From the NCBI GenBank assembly GCA_003008705.1, contig PDUO01000004.1:1674001-1738000 (forward strand): a stretch of 64,000 bases of DNA. Direction: 5' to 3'. Below are positions 1-12,000 of this stretch, piece by piece; positions within the stretch are counted from its first letter, which is position 1, and each line of letters opens with the position of its first letter. The position numbers and the translations under genes are program-made. The stretch is from Pezicula radicicola (lineage: Eukaryota; Ascomycota; Leotiomycetes; Helotiales; Dermateaceae). The notes under the pieces were generated by a model that ran no database searches, was not told where the DNA came from, and saw only the letters and a list, made by a program, of their open reading frames with translations.

Positions 1-117
1 GATACAGAAGATGATGAAGAGGACGAAGAAGGAGACGAAGATGACGAGTTAGAATTGCGTTGGTTGGCGGGGGATTTGGGCGAGGAACGCGAGGATGTGG
101 ATGATGGAGAGGAGTAA
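1..117 (+). CDS. C-terminal end of an acidic protein (partial)
   Basis: The frame beginning at base 1 stays open for 38 codons and stops at TAA 115-117. The peptide is almost entirely Asp/Glu (runs such as EDDEEDEEGDEDDE), then a short hydrophobic patch (LRWLAG) and another acidic tail ending DDGEE. Acidic tails like this occur in nucleolar, chromatin and trafficking proteins, so no function can be assigned. The rest of the gene lies outside the window. Because the segment is short and low in complexity, its being coding is likely but not certain. Confidence 0.5.
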   Translation, partial: DTEDDEEDEEGDEDDELELRWLAGDLGEEREDVDDGEE

Positions 118-825
118 GACGTTGAACAAGATGCGTAACAGAGGATTGTATAGCTGGCCAAGGACATTAAGGGCACGAGACAGAGAACACTTCATTGCTC
201 TCCTCGTGCTCCTTTATTCAGTCTTCGGGATATCTTTGTTGGATTATGGATGATTAGTAGGAAAGATAAGCGAGCGAAATGGCAATCCAAAAACTGGCGT
301 GCGGGCTGCGAGTAGCAAGTGAAAGGTTCTTCCTTCACAAAGGGAGTTCTGCAGATCGTGTACTTTGGTACACATAGATTCGCATTACCCCACAATATTA
401 ACTTATGTGCCACAAAAGAACTGAATGATTCTACTTAAAGATGCATTGTCTTCTCATTGTCCATTACACAAAAGACCAGAGACTTGTTTAGCGGCTATTT
501 TGCGCAAAGCTCCTATATATTGTCACTGCTGGGAGTAATGGTGATTCATTCGATTAGTCAGTGACAAGAGTCTCTCGAAGTCACTCTAAGCCACTCTAGT
601 CTTGCCCGTGCTTATATTATGTCCGTTAAACGTCTGTGAACAGCTCCCATGATCCTCAAGTTTAATCAGTGATCTCAAGTTGCTACTATGGAATCTTTGG
701 TCTTTCACGTTATACTAGGTAGTATTTGAGGGGTTTTGCCACGCGGCTACAATGATCTAGAAACTCAGTCAAAGACTTGCTTGGGTAGTTTCTTGTTTAC
801 ATTAATTCATCAGGAACAATTGTCG
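118..825. other. intergenic, convergent 3' flanks
   Basis: About 700 bases between the stop of the partial + gene and the stop of the FAN1 gene on the - strand. It presumably holds both 3' untranslated regions. I see no coding signal, repeat or RNA gene. Confidence 0.5.
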
Positions 826-3521
826 CTACTCAACCTGAATAACTTTTGTCTCTCTAGCAACTGCATTGCACAACTCCACCCTAATGCCCGCACCAGTAAG
901 AACGTGGATCCAAAGCCTCTGCGTATCACTTAAGCGATCATTCTCCGACTTGACTTCCGAAAACATAACCTCTTTCTTCTCTGGGTTCCAAAGGAACAAA
1001 TCTGGGATACCTCCTCCTCTTACTCTATACTCCTGCGCCATGACCTTACAAATGGTCGCTAGTGCTGCCCCATTAAAACAAGAAGTCACCTCCAATAGAT
1101 CCTGGATATCGAAATCCCAGTTTAGACCAATGATGCAAGTTCTTTTTTCTCTTTCGCGGTCATCGACTTCTTGGATTAATCGTTTTGCTTCCCCGTTCTC
1201 TATTGCAACGAGCCGGTGGTTGATCTCTGAAGCTCGTGATGGGAAGAATGCATCGGTGTGGAGATCCAGCGGACAAGTTTGGTAGGCTGTCTGAAATACA
1301 TTAGGTAGGTATGTGAAAAGGACATCAGCGAAGAGGTATGCGAATAATGTACGGATTATACCCCCTTCGGCGTGGTAACCTTTCCAGCCCTGACTTCGGT
1401 ACCAGGAGAGACACATCGCTTCGACGCTGCATTCGCCTCCGCCCTCATGTTCATCTACCCAGATAGTTTTAGTGCTTCTGGGCCGTTCTTCTGGTTGACT
1501 TGGACGTCTCTTGGAGGGCAGGTACTCCTTCTTTATAATGATACCCTCGACTGTAGTTTCTATTGCTTTGCTGAGCAGGACATGGCCAAAGTCATGTTGT
1601 TCCCGCATTGGGATTTTGAGGTTCTTCTCGAGCTTCTTGATTCTTTTTTGGAGATCGTAGTGATAGATTACATGGCAGTCTTTATCCTGTAGGCCTTGCT
1701 CACATGTTTGTAGTGATATGCGTTTCCAGTGCTTCTTCTGCCTCTCCTCATCCACAATCCCTGGGGCTGGCTGCAAAGCAAACATGTAATGCTCTTCTAA
1801 TAAAGCCTTACGTTGATACCAAGCGCCTCTTCGTGCCGCATGAAAAAGGTGTTGATTGAGAAGCTCTGTAGTAACTGCGTGTTCTCGTTCATGCATTTTG
1901 AACCTACCAAGGACGTAAGTTCCTTTATGTACAATTCGGGTGTAGACCCAGGCAGGTGAAAATCGCCGCAGATAGGCACCTTCGCCATATTCGTAGTCCC
2001 GGTCTTCTTTCTGTTGTTCTTTTTGCACGAGAACCTTCCACCGTGGATAGACTTCTTCGAATACAGACAGCACCTCTTCTAGGCCTTCTTTGCCAGGGTT
2101 GCCATTGAGTTCCAAGATGTTGTCAACCCGAAACTGTGTCCTAATAGCAGCTTCGAACTCTAGGAGATCGGATCGGGAAGGGAAAATATTCGCCGACCTC
2201 GAAACAACATACTCTGGAAAGTTGCGACGTGATATCCTCGCTAATATTATGGTGGTCAAAGACTTATCAGTCCATTCAGTTGACCTATAGAATACCAGAT
2301 GAACTCTTTCAAAAAGCTTGAGGGTAGATAGAGACAGCCTTATACAAGGGCCAGTACTTGCCATAATTTTGCGAAGAAAGTGCTTGTCTCTTGTCTTCTC
2401 ACCAAGTCCATCATCAGCGACGTCGCTCGAGTCATTCTCACTGCCAGAGTCGATTGAACCCACAGTCTGTTCACTGTCTGATCTTCGTAGGCCGACCCAA
2501 CCCAAACCACTTTGGCGTCGACTCATTCGTCGAAGAGCTTTAAGGAGTTCTGCCTTGTTCTTTCCTTGCACTTTTGCTTCCTTTGCAATGGCTTTGAGCT
2601 CTTCAAGATTGAGTAAAGATGAGGCCTCTTCCAAAGTTTTGATATTATCATCCGAGGAGTCTGCAAAGCAGAGAGTTTCCCCCAGAACAGTTCCTTCTGG
2701 TGGTTCAAGTTCGGCTGGGTTCTTCTGAGCTGCTGCAGTAGATTGTGGAAGTTTGCGAACGGTCTGGAGAATCTGTGCCGCTGCTGGGAGATCCGCAATG
2801 TCACCATAATACCCAAGACGACTGATGCGATGCCATGCAGAAGTTTTACGCAAAAATAAACGAACGTATCTACCTTGATCAGCTCCGGGTATTCTTTGTT
2901 TGGTTATGTTCCATACTGCTTCCGAAACAAGTAGATCATATAGGAAGCCATCGATTTAGTGATTGGGGTCTTTACTCACAAGTACTGAGCCTCATATTCG
3001 AGCCCTTTCCATTGATAGAACACCTCCATTTCCTTCTCATCAAAGAGATGGCCTTCATCCTCTAATACTGTCTCCAGAGCTAGGTTAAAAGCGTCCACAT
3101 ATATCGAACTCTTTCCTTTGGCCCAGCTTCTTTGACTTAGACGGGATTTCAGATCATCGGGTACACCATCCCCTGCAGATCGCATTGCTTCGTATTCTGC
3201 AATAGCTTCCTTATCTGTCTTTACTTGTGGTAAGGCGCTTTCAAGCTCTGTCGGCCGTTGAGCAACGGCGTCCCCGTTCTCATTGTCCGACTCGGCATCA
3301 GAGTCAGGGATTTCATCACGAAAGCTTTTGGAAATACGAGGTATGCTCTCATCTTCTGATAATTGACGCGATATGGGATCCTCACCATTGAAGCTCTCTC
3401 GGGTCTTCAGGCGCTTTAGTGGAGGGAGGATGTCATCGTCGTACTTGGTAGACGGGGGATGTGGAATTCTTCGTCCAACCATACTATTATGATGTGCTTC
3501 CCCTCGTTCTCTGAGTACCAT
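826..3521 (-). CDS. FAN1: Fanconi-associated nuclease FAN1 homologue (VRR-NUC)
   Basis: Structure-specific 5' flap endonuclease/5'-3' exonuclease of interstrand-crosslink repair, acting in the nucleus. Two exons: 3521-2980 and about 2869-826, joined by an intron with GTGAGT donor and TAG acceptor (about 861 residues). The first ATG in frame is at 3521. The N-terminal exon is disordered and charged. A SAP-like helix pair (LEELKAIAKEAKVQGKNK) lies near residues 270-295, a helical middle follows, and the C-terminus carries the VRR-NUC PD-(D/E)xK nuclease: GGGIPDLFLW near residue 802 and FSEVKSENDRLSD near 820, with the metal-binding Asp, Glu and Lys present. I see no UBZ zinc finger at the N-terminus, as is usual for fungal FAN1. 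Identification is firm; the exact acceptor is less so, since a nearby AAG could also serve in frame. It diverges from the Sdc1 gene. Confidence 0.9.
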
Positions 3522-3730
3522 ATCGTGTTCATGTGGTTTCAACACAAAGAGGAGTTGAATTAAGAGATTGTTGCAGTTTACGTCAAGTGAAAAGAGTCTA
3601 AAAGACGTGGCGCGTCATCGTCATAGGGACGCGAAGGCACCTGACTTCGTGAAGCTTCCTGGGGCCTTCATCACCACAACCTTAGTAACCTAGGGATTTT
3701 TCAACAGCGCCTGCCCCAGAATAATTCACC
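3522..3730. promoter_or_regulatory. short bidirectional promoter FAN1 / SDC1
   Basis: Only 209 bases separate the start codons of two divergent genes, so both promoters and both 5' leaders must be packed here. The middle (about 3600-3660) is GC-rich and contains several CG steps. I did not recognise a specific factor site. Confidence 0.55.
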
Positions 3731-4355
3731 ATGTCTACCCAAGATGAAGCCATGGCAGAACCGCCGACCGCCTCGCTAGAGACAGAGCCCACTGCCAGCA
3801 TGAATGCAGCTGCGCAAGCTTTCCAACTTGCCATTCAACAACTCCCGCAGGAAACGTCAACACCCTCATCAGCAGCGGCAATGGCAGACTCAACTACGAA
3901 CGATACGGTCATGACAGACGGCACTGCCGATCAACCAGCTGTAAGTTTTCTAGTGAAACTTCCTACCTATATAGCAGCTAATCTTCTGCAGTCGGCTATC
4001 CCTCAATCCTTGACCAATGGCACCAACGGCGCAAGTCCTGCTCCAGGCCGAACGGGCACCCCAAGTCGTCTTGTCAATGGCGACTCATCGTCAAGAGCTG
4101 GTTCCTTGCACCCCGACACTGCTTCACAGCGACCCACTGAGCCTCCCCTCCATGGCGCCCCCACCAGACAATATCTAAACAGTAAGGTAGTGGGTCCTTT
4201 GTTGGACGGAATGAAGATTTTGGCACGAGAGCAGTATGTACTACCCCTCGGCCCTGGATTTATACACGTTCTAAGAAATTACTAGACCTGAGGATCCTCT
4301 AGAGGTCTTGGCACATTATCTTCTCCAACGCTCGAGAGAATTGAAGGGTATTTAG
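3731..4355 (+). CDS. SDC1: COMPASS subunit Sdc1 (DPY-30 motif)
   Basis: Small subunit of the Set1/COMPASS histone H3K4 methyltransferase complex. Three exons: 3731-3940, 3992-4233 and 4286-4355, giving 173 residues. Donors are GTAAGT and GTATGT, acceptors CAG and TAG. The first two thirds are low-complexity (Ala, Ser, Thr, Pro). The last ~45 residues form a classic DPY-30 helix pair: TRQYLNSKVVGPLLDGMKIL, then AREQPEDPLEVLAHYLL, ending RSRELKGI. This motif dimerises and binds the Ash2/Bre2 subunit. The decisive PEDPLE part appears only after removing the second intron, which supports the splice. Length fits filamentous-fungal Sdc1. Confidence 0.93.
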
Positions 4356-4712
4356 TGAGCAATGCGCGTTGAGGAGTCTTTCTTTCTTGGGAATTGTTCA
4401 ACGGAAACTAGGCGTTCACGGGTTGGAAACGAAAAGCAATATTGCTGTTTTTTGGGGAGTTTTGATATCCAGTTGCGCACCGCTGAACATAAATACTTAG
4501 TAGGCAAAGCTTCACGCAAATAAATGATATCAAGGGTAGTATTCTGGCAGGATGTGGATTTTCAGGAGTGTGTTTTTGAGATCTGATTTTATGCAGTGCT
4601 GAATGCTACTGCGAGGCTACCTTAGTAGACCAGCCCTTTATGCAAATTTGTCCCACACCCCAACTCCATGCCCAAATATCAACCCGACCATCATGACCAA
4701 ACCGGACAACAT
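4356..4712. other. convergent 3' region SDC1 / RPS13
   Basis: About 360 bases between two facing stop codons. It must contain both transcription ends. An ATAAATAC/AATAAATG-like stretch near 4490-4525 may act in polyadenylation. Nothing else seen. Confidence 0.4.
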
Positions 4713-5406
4713 CTATGCGACCAAGGTGCTGGCGGTGGCGGACTCGTATCTCCAAGTAGGTGGGAGAACACCGACGGTCTTGTAGTAACGGGAAAGGCGG
4801 TGGATACGGGACTCGATCAGAATGAGACGGAACTTGGAGTCCTTGTCCTTGCGGTTGCGCTCGAGATGCTTGCGGACAGCGACGGCCTTGTAATACCGTG
4901 GTTAGCATGTTAGCACACTGGTACAGAGCTAGGCGCACTTACCTTCTTGATCAACATGTAGAGATCTTCTGGGATTTCAGGTGCGAGTCCTATCATTCAA
5001 TCACTCCGTCAGTCTGAGACCAAACAGAGGCTTTGTTGTAAATCCCCAATATACGCATCACTGGCCGGGAACCAATGATGGCAATTGGAGAATCATGTTG
5101 CGCAAATCGTACCGTTTGACTTGAGGATTCGGAGAATCTTGTTACCTAGACAATATTAACAATCGGTCAGAGCAGTGGGACACCCAGATTCCGCCTTTAC
5201 ATACCAGTAACAACCTTGACCTGGGCGATACCGTGAGAATCTCTGAGGACAACACCGATTTGCGATGGGGTTGCGCCCTTCTTTGCAAGCTTGCAAATTT
5301 GCTCAACAACCTGCTCGGGGGTGGTCTTGAGCCACGCAGGGGGAGTGCGGGAGTATGGGATGGCAGAGGCTGATATGCCCTTTCCGTTAGAATGAAGACG
5401 GCCCAT
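4713..5406 (-). CDS. RPS13: 40S ribosomal protein S13 (uS15)
   Basis: Small-subunit ribosomal protein of the uS15 family. Four exons on the - strand: 5406-5205, 5145-5113, 4989-4943 and 4886-4713. They join to 151 residues, exactly the length of yeast Rps13. The start [20 protein letters not shown] and end [12 protein letters not shown] are family hallmarks. The middle includes [14 protein letters not shown] and the rRNA-binding [17 protein letters not shown] stretch. Two internal exons are very small (33 and 47 bases). The first codon is supported by this strongly conserved N-terminus. The gene is isolated, with about 880 bases of upstream sequence. Confidence 0.97.
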
Positions 5407-6290
5407 GATGATGAAGTTGGCGGTGATTGTCGATTGAAAATTCGAGATGTCGAGAATAACTTGAGGTTGTCGCGAAAGTCGAGATATTGCTGAGTGCGAG
5501 GGGAAAATATTAGCCGAGACTAAAGTCTAAGCTATGCTACTTTGGGCACAAGGGCGGAGTGGAGCTTAAAACCAAATTATTTTTTACCAACGGCTCTTCC
5601 TCTCTCCATCACAACGCAACTTCGCCATATCTCGTATTCATCTCCAGTATGCACACCGAATCATCATGGAACCATCTCAATTGACTTGAGCGATTCAAAA
5701 CCAATCATACATGCTGTCTTTCGACCTCGCCTTGGTCAGGGAATGCCACGACTCTCTTTGCATCTCTCTCAAGATCCCTCTAGAACTACGCGTTACCAAT
5801 TTGTGAGTACACGATGCATTTTCATATTCAGATCGAGATGTTTCAATGATGATACTCCATTTTTACAATTTCTGGTACCTCTTGATTTAGTGTTCTTTGC
5901 GAAGGACGCGATGATCTAAACGGACTTCTGACTCTCATCTCGATGACCAACTTCTTTATTGCAAACCTATGCTGCTTCTCATTGGACACATAGCTAACAT
6001 CAAAAAGTCTAGTGAAAATCAACGTCGGTTCGGTTATGGGGATTTAATGTTGGGTCTGGGTCTGGGGGTTTCTTTTGTAGTTCTTGTAAATCAACGCTTG
6101 TCATCCAACTGTGAAGTATCACAGTCAGATGAAGTCTTGCGTTGGCTGTTTAATTACTAATGATAAATACCAATATTAAAAATGATTTACCTTGTCGGCT
6201 CCCGTTTCTCTAGGTAGTCACTGTTCACTGTCCCTGCCACCGTGCCGCTTGCCTCTGTTATTCATAGAAGGAGTAAGGAGAATACTGTGC
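5407..6290. other. RPS13 upstream region
   Basis: About 880 bases between the RPS13 start and the stop of the next - strand gene. It should hold the RPS13 promoter and 5' leader. A + strand stretch near 5710-5815 could encode a peptide with an ELR-type fungal motif, but I could not extend it into a gene (see rejected items). Confidence 0.4.
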
Positions 6291-8042
6291 CTAGAGATCA
6301 CATTCGGGATTCACACGGCCTTCTTTACTCGAATACTTTTCCCAACCCCAATGTGGCGCCCAAGCAACGCCTTGGTCGTTATTTAGGACCCAGTGGAACT
6401 CTGTCCACATGCGGTCCATTCTCAATGTTCCGTCCGTCCACCTACCGGCCTTCTTCTCCTGCTCTCTTCGCCGAGCTCGCCAATTCTCGCTCATCACCTT
6501 TGTTGGTGTCGTCTTATTGAGTTTGCGTTTCTTAGCTACTGGGTTACCATCATATGTTACCATCTGCCTTCGTTGTCGCCTATGTCGAGATTTCCTCTTC
6601 AAAGGACCCCATGCACAGCTTTCCGCTACCTCGACCCTCCATCGATGGACGCCATTCGAAATCCTATGTGCCGAATCAAGGACCCAGTCAACAAATGCTT
6701 TGTTCCTATGCACGCCCGCGAATGGACTGAATAAGCCCCTCCTAGCACCCCACCTATAGTCGGAAACTCGGAGTTAGTTAATTCATTCTGTTTATGATCG
6801 GGAGTAGCTCAATCATGATTCGGGAGCAATGAGTAAATCCAACCTAGAAGAGGTCAATTTACTCTGAGAACTTCAGACTTACCAAGTGCCGGGCTTTCGA
6901 ACCCATCGACAAGTGCCTTCGCCTTCACTTCCAACAAACACCTTGCCGAATATTTGACTCCATGCTTCCACATCTGCTCCAGCAATTTTCAGAGGCTGAA
7001 GCTGCGACCATAGCGAATATTCCTTGAAGCCCTGCGCCATCCGAACCATCTCCGGATTATTTACACCACGCCCATCGTACAACTCCGAGAAATGCAGAAT
7101 TCCATCAGACCAAGCTCGATTCCAGCCATAGTTCTGACAGATTTCGGGAAACGGATTGCGCTGTTCTCTGCGATGCGCATGTCTCATGAAGTCTTTGTCG
7201 AGAGTCCAGTGTCGTAACTGGGAGGCAATGAATTCGTTTTCAGTATTGCTCTCAGGCCGCTTTAGATGGGAGTTTAATACCTGAGCCGCTGGCTTCGGGG
7301 AGTTGACTGGTGTAGGACATGGTGAAAAGTCTGGGACCCTTTCGGATTTGTTAATTGTTAGGGGTCCTGAACTAGTGCTTGGTGCATTGTGGGTATGATA
7401 AACCTCTCTCGCAAAGCCGAGTGGTGGAAGTTTGGGCTCAGGAAGATCTGAGACTTTGGTTGCTCTTGCCGTTGTGACTGACAGAAGCTCGTCATCTTCG
7501 ATCGCCAAAAGAACAGAGTTTAGCACTGGTGTTGAATCTCCTTTTATATTGGATTCTGAAGTGCTTGTCAATGGAGCAGAAACTTCTAATGCCTTTAGTG
7601 GAGAGATCAGCTCATCCACTGCAGACATACAAAACTTGTCTTTTTCTTCGTTGCTGCAGTCATCTTTAGCGGTAGGTATGGATTCTTGGCTACTCGAAGT
7701 GCTGTCCTTTGTGCCGTTTTCGTTTGACATTGCATATTTATTGCTCGAGGTGGATTTAGCAGCCAGTGCTGTGTTCTGGCGGCTTTTGCTGGATGAATAA
7801 TTTGACTTGTTCTTCTGGTAAAAATGCTGCTGGTCGTTCTTGCCTTCTTTGGCAGTGAAAGTTTCCAAGTAGTTACTAGATGCATTATTTGACTCATTTC
7901 TATGGGCAATCTGCTGCTGCTGCTGCTGATCATTCTTGTCTTCTTTGGTGCTGATAATGTCTAAACGAAATCCCAACCATATGATATACTCAGGACACAG
8001 ATTTTCAACCAGTTGAACAGGTTGGTGCTGCGTAGACATCAT
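6291..8042 (-). CDS. unrecognised Q- and S-rich fungal protein
   Basis: Two exons, 8042-6883 and 6753-6291, joined by GTAAGT...TAG, giving about 540 residues starting MMSTQHQ. I do not recognise a family. The N-terminal third is low-complexity, with a six-Gln run and an imperfect internal repeat of 32 residues (two copies of a K-E-x-K-N-D-Q-Q motif followed by Asn/Ser-rich spacers). The middle is Ser/Pro-rich and disordered. The part from about residue 270 is ordered and Trp-rich (QLRHWTLDKDFMRHAHRR, NYGWNRAWSDGILHFSELY, VEAWSQIFGKVFVG), and continues across the intron with GTWWGARRGLFSPFAGVHR and FVDWVLDSAHRISNGVHRW. The C-terminus is basic (KRKSRHRRQRRQ), possibly a nuclear signal. The continuity of the Trp-rich part over the splice makes a real gene likely. 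Confidence 0.75.
7836..7956 (-). repeat. in-gene 96-bp tandem duplication next to a CAG/CTG run
   Basis: On the - strand two consecutive units of about 32 codons read K-E-D-K-N-D-Q-Q... and K-E-G-K-N-D-Q-Q..., each followed by an Asn/Ser-rich spacer ending in paired serines. The first unit carries the glutamine run, encoded by six CAG codons. Reading frame is kept, so this is an in-frame coding duplication that has since diverged. Confidence 0.6.
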
Positions 8043-9008
8043 TGTGACAGTTAATTCTTACGAGGTGTATGATACCTTGGTACAAAGCTGAAATTGACAG
8101 CCGTTGACTGTTAGCCAGGACAAATCCGGCTGTAATAGATTGCTTCTGTAAAGTACAGATCTTCAGGAAATTGAACCTTTAAGTGCTTTTGGTTATTAGC
8201 AACGTCGGTCGAGTGAATTTCAACTGAAAACTATTTTTCGTTCGAGTATAGGTAGGTGATATTGTGGAGACGAAATCAATGATTGTCAAGGGTTGAAGTT
8301 CAATTTTCTAAAAATATTTTAATAAAGTGTTATGTTATCCCCTAAGTTTGCTGTGTCGCAGTACCTTCGACGACGTGCAACGTCTGTTAAGTGAACGTCA
8401 ACCCGAAGACAGTATTATTCATTCAATCATAGATGGACAACGCCGTGAAAGCTGGAATCGATGAATATCTACGATTAACATTCGCTTTCCTAGAGATATT
8501 TTACAGAAATCTCATGTTGGTACTAAGTTTGGTTGTGTCTTAGTGTTTTTGAGGACTTGATGACTATTAAGTGAATCTCAACTGAAAGACAGTATGCATA
8601 AGATGACGCTGTGAAAGTAAAAGTCGACGGTTGTTGAGATTCCAGGCGATCTCTTACTAGAATCAGAGGCCACTCTCAACATCTCCGCCAAAAATAGTCG
8701 GTACGAATGTGGCATTACGTTACGTAGAAATTTGTAATAGAAGTCTACTGAAGGGAATATTGAGACTCTGACAATGCTCCGCGACTCCAAAATAAAGCAA
8801 TGGGTTAAAAGTAACGCCTCCGGCTCCGGCGCCAAAACGCTATGCATCAAGTCCTGCCTCTCCGACCCTGTTAACGCCGATGAAAATATGAACACGGACA
8901 CATAATTCGTAGACTCGTTAAACCGATACACTCTAATGCTCCCAGAGCATCCAGAAAGTAACATCACCAAGAAACAAAAACACATCCGATGACGAACTTC
9001 ATGATGCT
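8043..9008. other. intergenic with decayed tandem repeat
   Basis: About 970 bases between the start of the Q-rich gene and the stop of the polo kinase gene, both on the - strand. It holds the promoter of the former, the 3' end of the latter, and the ~180-bp repeat units listed separately. An open frame at 8578-9012 lacks an ATG and shows no family signal. Confidence 0.5.
8211..8640. repeat. decayed tandem repeat, period about 180 bp
   Basis: Two clear units start near 8304 and 8485. Each begins TTTYCTARARATATTTTA and continues through CTAAGTTTG (8342 and 8523), TGTGTC, then TAAGTGAA..TCAAC (8389 and 8569) and GAAGACAGTA/GAAAGACAGTA. An older third copy to the left keeps only GAGTGAATTTCAACTGAAA (8211), again 178 bases before the next. 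The second unit lost about 25 bases after this motif. No coding frame is shared by the units. Confidence 0.6.
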
Positions 9009-12000
9009 TCACGCGATGTCAGGAACATCAGCATCCGGGTGCCTTGGATCAAACCATGCGACTCTCCTATCATCCCCATTTCGTCCTCCAACTGTAACCC
9101 AGATGTTTTTGTAAGGTATTTTGACGTTGACCTTTTCCCTGTATCCATCCCACTTCAGCCGGGTTTCTCGCTCCATTGAACTGATACCCAGGCCTCCATT
9201 TCTGACCCATTCTTTGACGGCAACCTTGATGAACTCAACCTTCCTTCGGAAGTCATTTGCTTGAGGAATACCCTGGATCATGGGATCGATCTGTGGTTTG
9301 TTGCGAGCCGATCGAGGCGGCTTTATCATAATGTTGAGCAACGTTTGAAGTGGATAAGAGAGACGTTGACGATCATCGAGGGCAGTAACAGGAATAGTGC
9401 CATACTGGCTGAGATCTCGTGCAGCTTCAAGTGGAAGGTGGTAGAAGTCACACCAGGTCCCGTCTGCTGACAGGACAATCTTTGTATGATCAGGGAAGTT
9501 GAACTAGAACAAGATTAATAATGCAACTTGAGGGAAGAGTAAAGCCTTAAATTACCTGGAAATGACCATCACCAAAGAACCAGCAGCCAACATCACCCCA
9601 TCTTTGATAGAAAGTCACGACATTGCCAGGTGCTGCAAGCTGTGATGAACGCTCTTCTGGTTGTCGTGCAAGTGTGTCATCAGAGGGATAGTCTTGGTCT
9701 CTGCCGTAGGAGATCATGTAGTTGGAAAACTTCCTCCACAGTACAATCTTTTCTCTCTTCCGATCGTCCCATTCATCTTGCCCCCGAGAAAGCTTTCCAG
9801 TCTCTCCTTTTTCACCGCCCGTAACTTTGTAGTTCATTGGATTGACCTTTCCTCGAGTTATACCTTTCTCTCCTCTGTTCTCATAGAATTCGATGTTAGG
9901 CCCTGAGATCGGTACAAGTTGGAGTCGATCAGGATAGTCCAAATTATTTCGATTGTTCAAATGATACTCTGAATCACGGACCAGGACGCAGCACGGAGGA
10001 ATCAATCCTTTGTAGGTGCCTGTTATTTCAGAGGTCGTCTTCCTGAATATGCATCCCGTGCTTCCATTGTTGAGTAAGTACCCGAGTCCAAACTTGTTAG
10101 TGTAATCGACCCACTTTACCACAAGTGTTTGGTTTGTAGGTGGGGAGCTCGGTGTAGCTGCAATAGATCTGCTATTAAGAACTCGCTCGAGCTCTCTTTC
10201 GAGGCGTTGGAGGCCAACAAGGACGTCTTGGGGTCTAGTACCTGGTAGCCATTCAAGTCTTTCCTTTGGATTGAATAATGAAACCTCCTTTTCAGGAAGT
10301 TTTGGCTGGGCAAGCTCCTCGGATTTTCTTTCTGCTTCAACTTTTTGTAGTTTTACTGCAAGGTCAGCAGCGAGTCGCTCTTCTACGCCTGGTTCTTTTT
10401 GCGACAAATCTCCTTCTGGTTTGCGCAAGCTAGCTTTACTCTGCCTGCCAAATGCCATGCCATCACGGCGACTAGGCTCCACACCACGTCTGATGCTTGG
10501 CTGCTCATTTAGAGCCTCCGAGACAGCCTGGCGTAGCTTCACAACACGTCCAGTCGCGGCTGTTGTGGAAGTTGAAGGTTGACCTCTGGCCCTCTGCTGA
10601 GCTGCAAAGCTTTGAGTAGATGCGGTTCTCCTCGGCACTGCCAATTCAGGCCTGTTGGAAGATTCCCGGAGTGGTACTTTAGGCCTTACTGCTTCGGATG
10701 CAGCTTCCGATTCAGTATCTTCATCGTCATCAGGATCGGCAGCCTGAATCGCGGCCAACTCCCTCTGCCACTCATCGAACGGTCGGTACACAACGTCTTC
10801 GGCAAGGGGGACTATAGGTGTAAGACCAGCTTTTTCCTCCGCAGCAACTTCTCTGTAGGTGCTTTTATGTTTTGTTGCTTCATGCCAAGGACCAACATCA
10901 CACTTTATACATAACTTCTTCAAGTTCTGTTTGTATATGTTCCCCCTGCCAGATCTGACGCCGACGGAGAGAAATTGCTTGGGGTTCGGTGAGTGCTCCC
11001 GAAGTTCTGGATTCATTTCTTCGGACTGTGGCATCCAGCCGCACGTGAAGAAAGGATGTTGAACAATCGTATCTGGATCTGGCCGTAGGCTGGGTTCCTG
11101 GAGCATTGAAGAGACCAAATCCTTGGTTTCTTGAGATATAAAGTTTTCTGAAGTATCCAGTTTCGGCCAGTCATAATCTCTTTCTCTGGCTCTGCGGTAT
11201 ATCTCGTCTGCAGTTTGGGATTGGAATGGCGGCTTTCCTGTAAGCAAGGCAAATCTAGTAGGGTCAGCAGAACTCTTCCAGAGAGTCGGACCAATGCTTA
11301 CATTATAATTCCCAGACTCCAAATATCAACAGCATGGTCGTGCCCTCCCTTATTCTTCTCCAAGATCTCTGGAGCAATGTAGTTTGGTGTTCCACATAGT
11401 GTTGTTCTGCGGACTTGCGCCATATCTTTTCCTGTCATGAGAAGTGCAGCAAGACCAAAATCACCAATCTTGACATTCATGTCCCTGTCCAAAAAGACGT
11501 TTCCCATTTTGAGATCTCGGTGTATGATACCCTTCGCGTGCATATATTTGATGGCACCTGCCATTTGTACAGTATAGAATCGAACTTCTGGCTCCGTGAT
11601 ATACTTTCTCTTCTTAACCATATCCATCAAAGAACCGTTGGGGCACAGTTCAAGAACAATATATGTGCACTTCTCGTAAGAAAACGCACGGTGAAAGCTG
11701 ACAATATTGGGATGTCGTAATTTGGAGTGGATCTGAAGCTCTGTTTGAAACTATGTCGAAGTCAGCACCTGCAGTAATGTTGTTATTTTGAATATCTGAC
11801 CTTTTGCTCCATCTTCTTCTGTGGCATATGACTCTTGACAATTTTTAGAGCATATTTCTGACTTGTCCCAGAAAGTTTGCCCTCATAGCATATTGCAAAC
11901 CCACCCTTACCCAGTAAACGTCCCATCTGGTATATGGCTCCATTCTTTCGGTCAAAGCTGGGTGGCTCCCGAACCTCATCTGGCGGTGGGGGAGGATGGT

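Noticed and set aside
5710..5815. Possible start of a + strand gene with an IPLELR-type motif like fungal F-box-related proteins
   Set aside because: After the GTGAGT at about 5812 I could not find a continuing exon; the motif alone is too short.
8578..9012. 144-codon open frame on the - strand overlapping the polo kinase stop
   Set aside because: It begins at GTG, not ATG; the translation has no family motif, and it lies in the 3' region of the kinase and the repeat zone.
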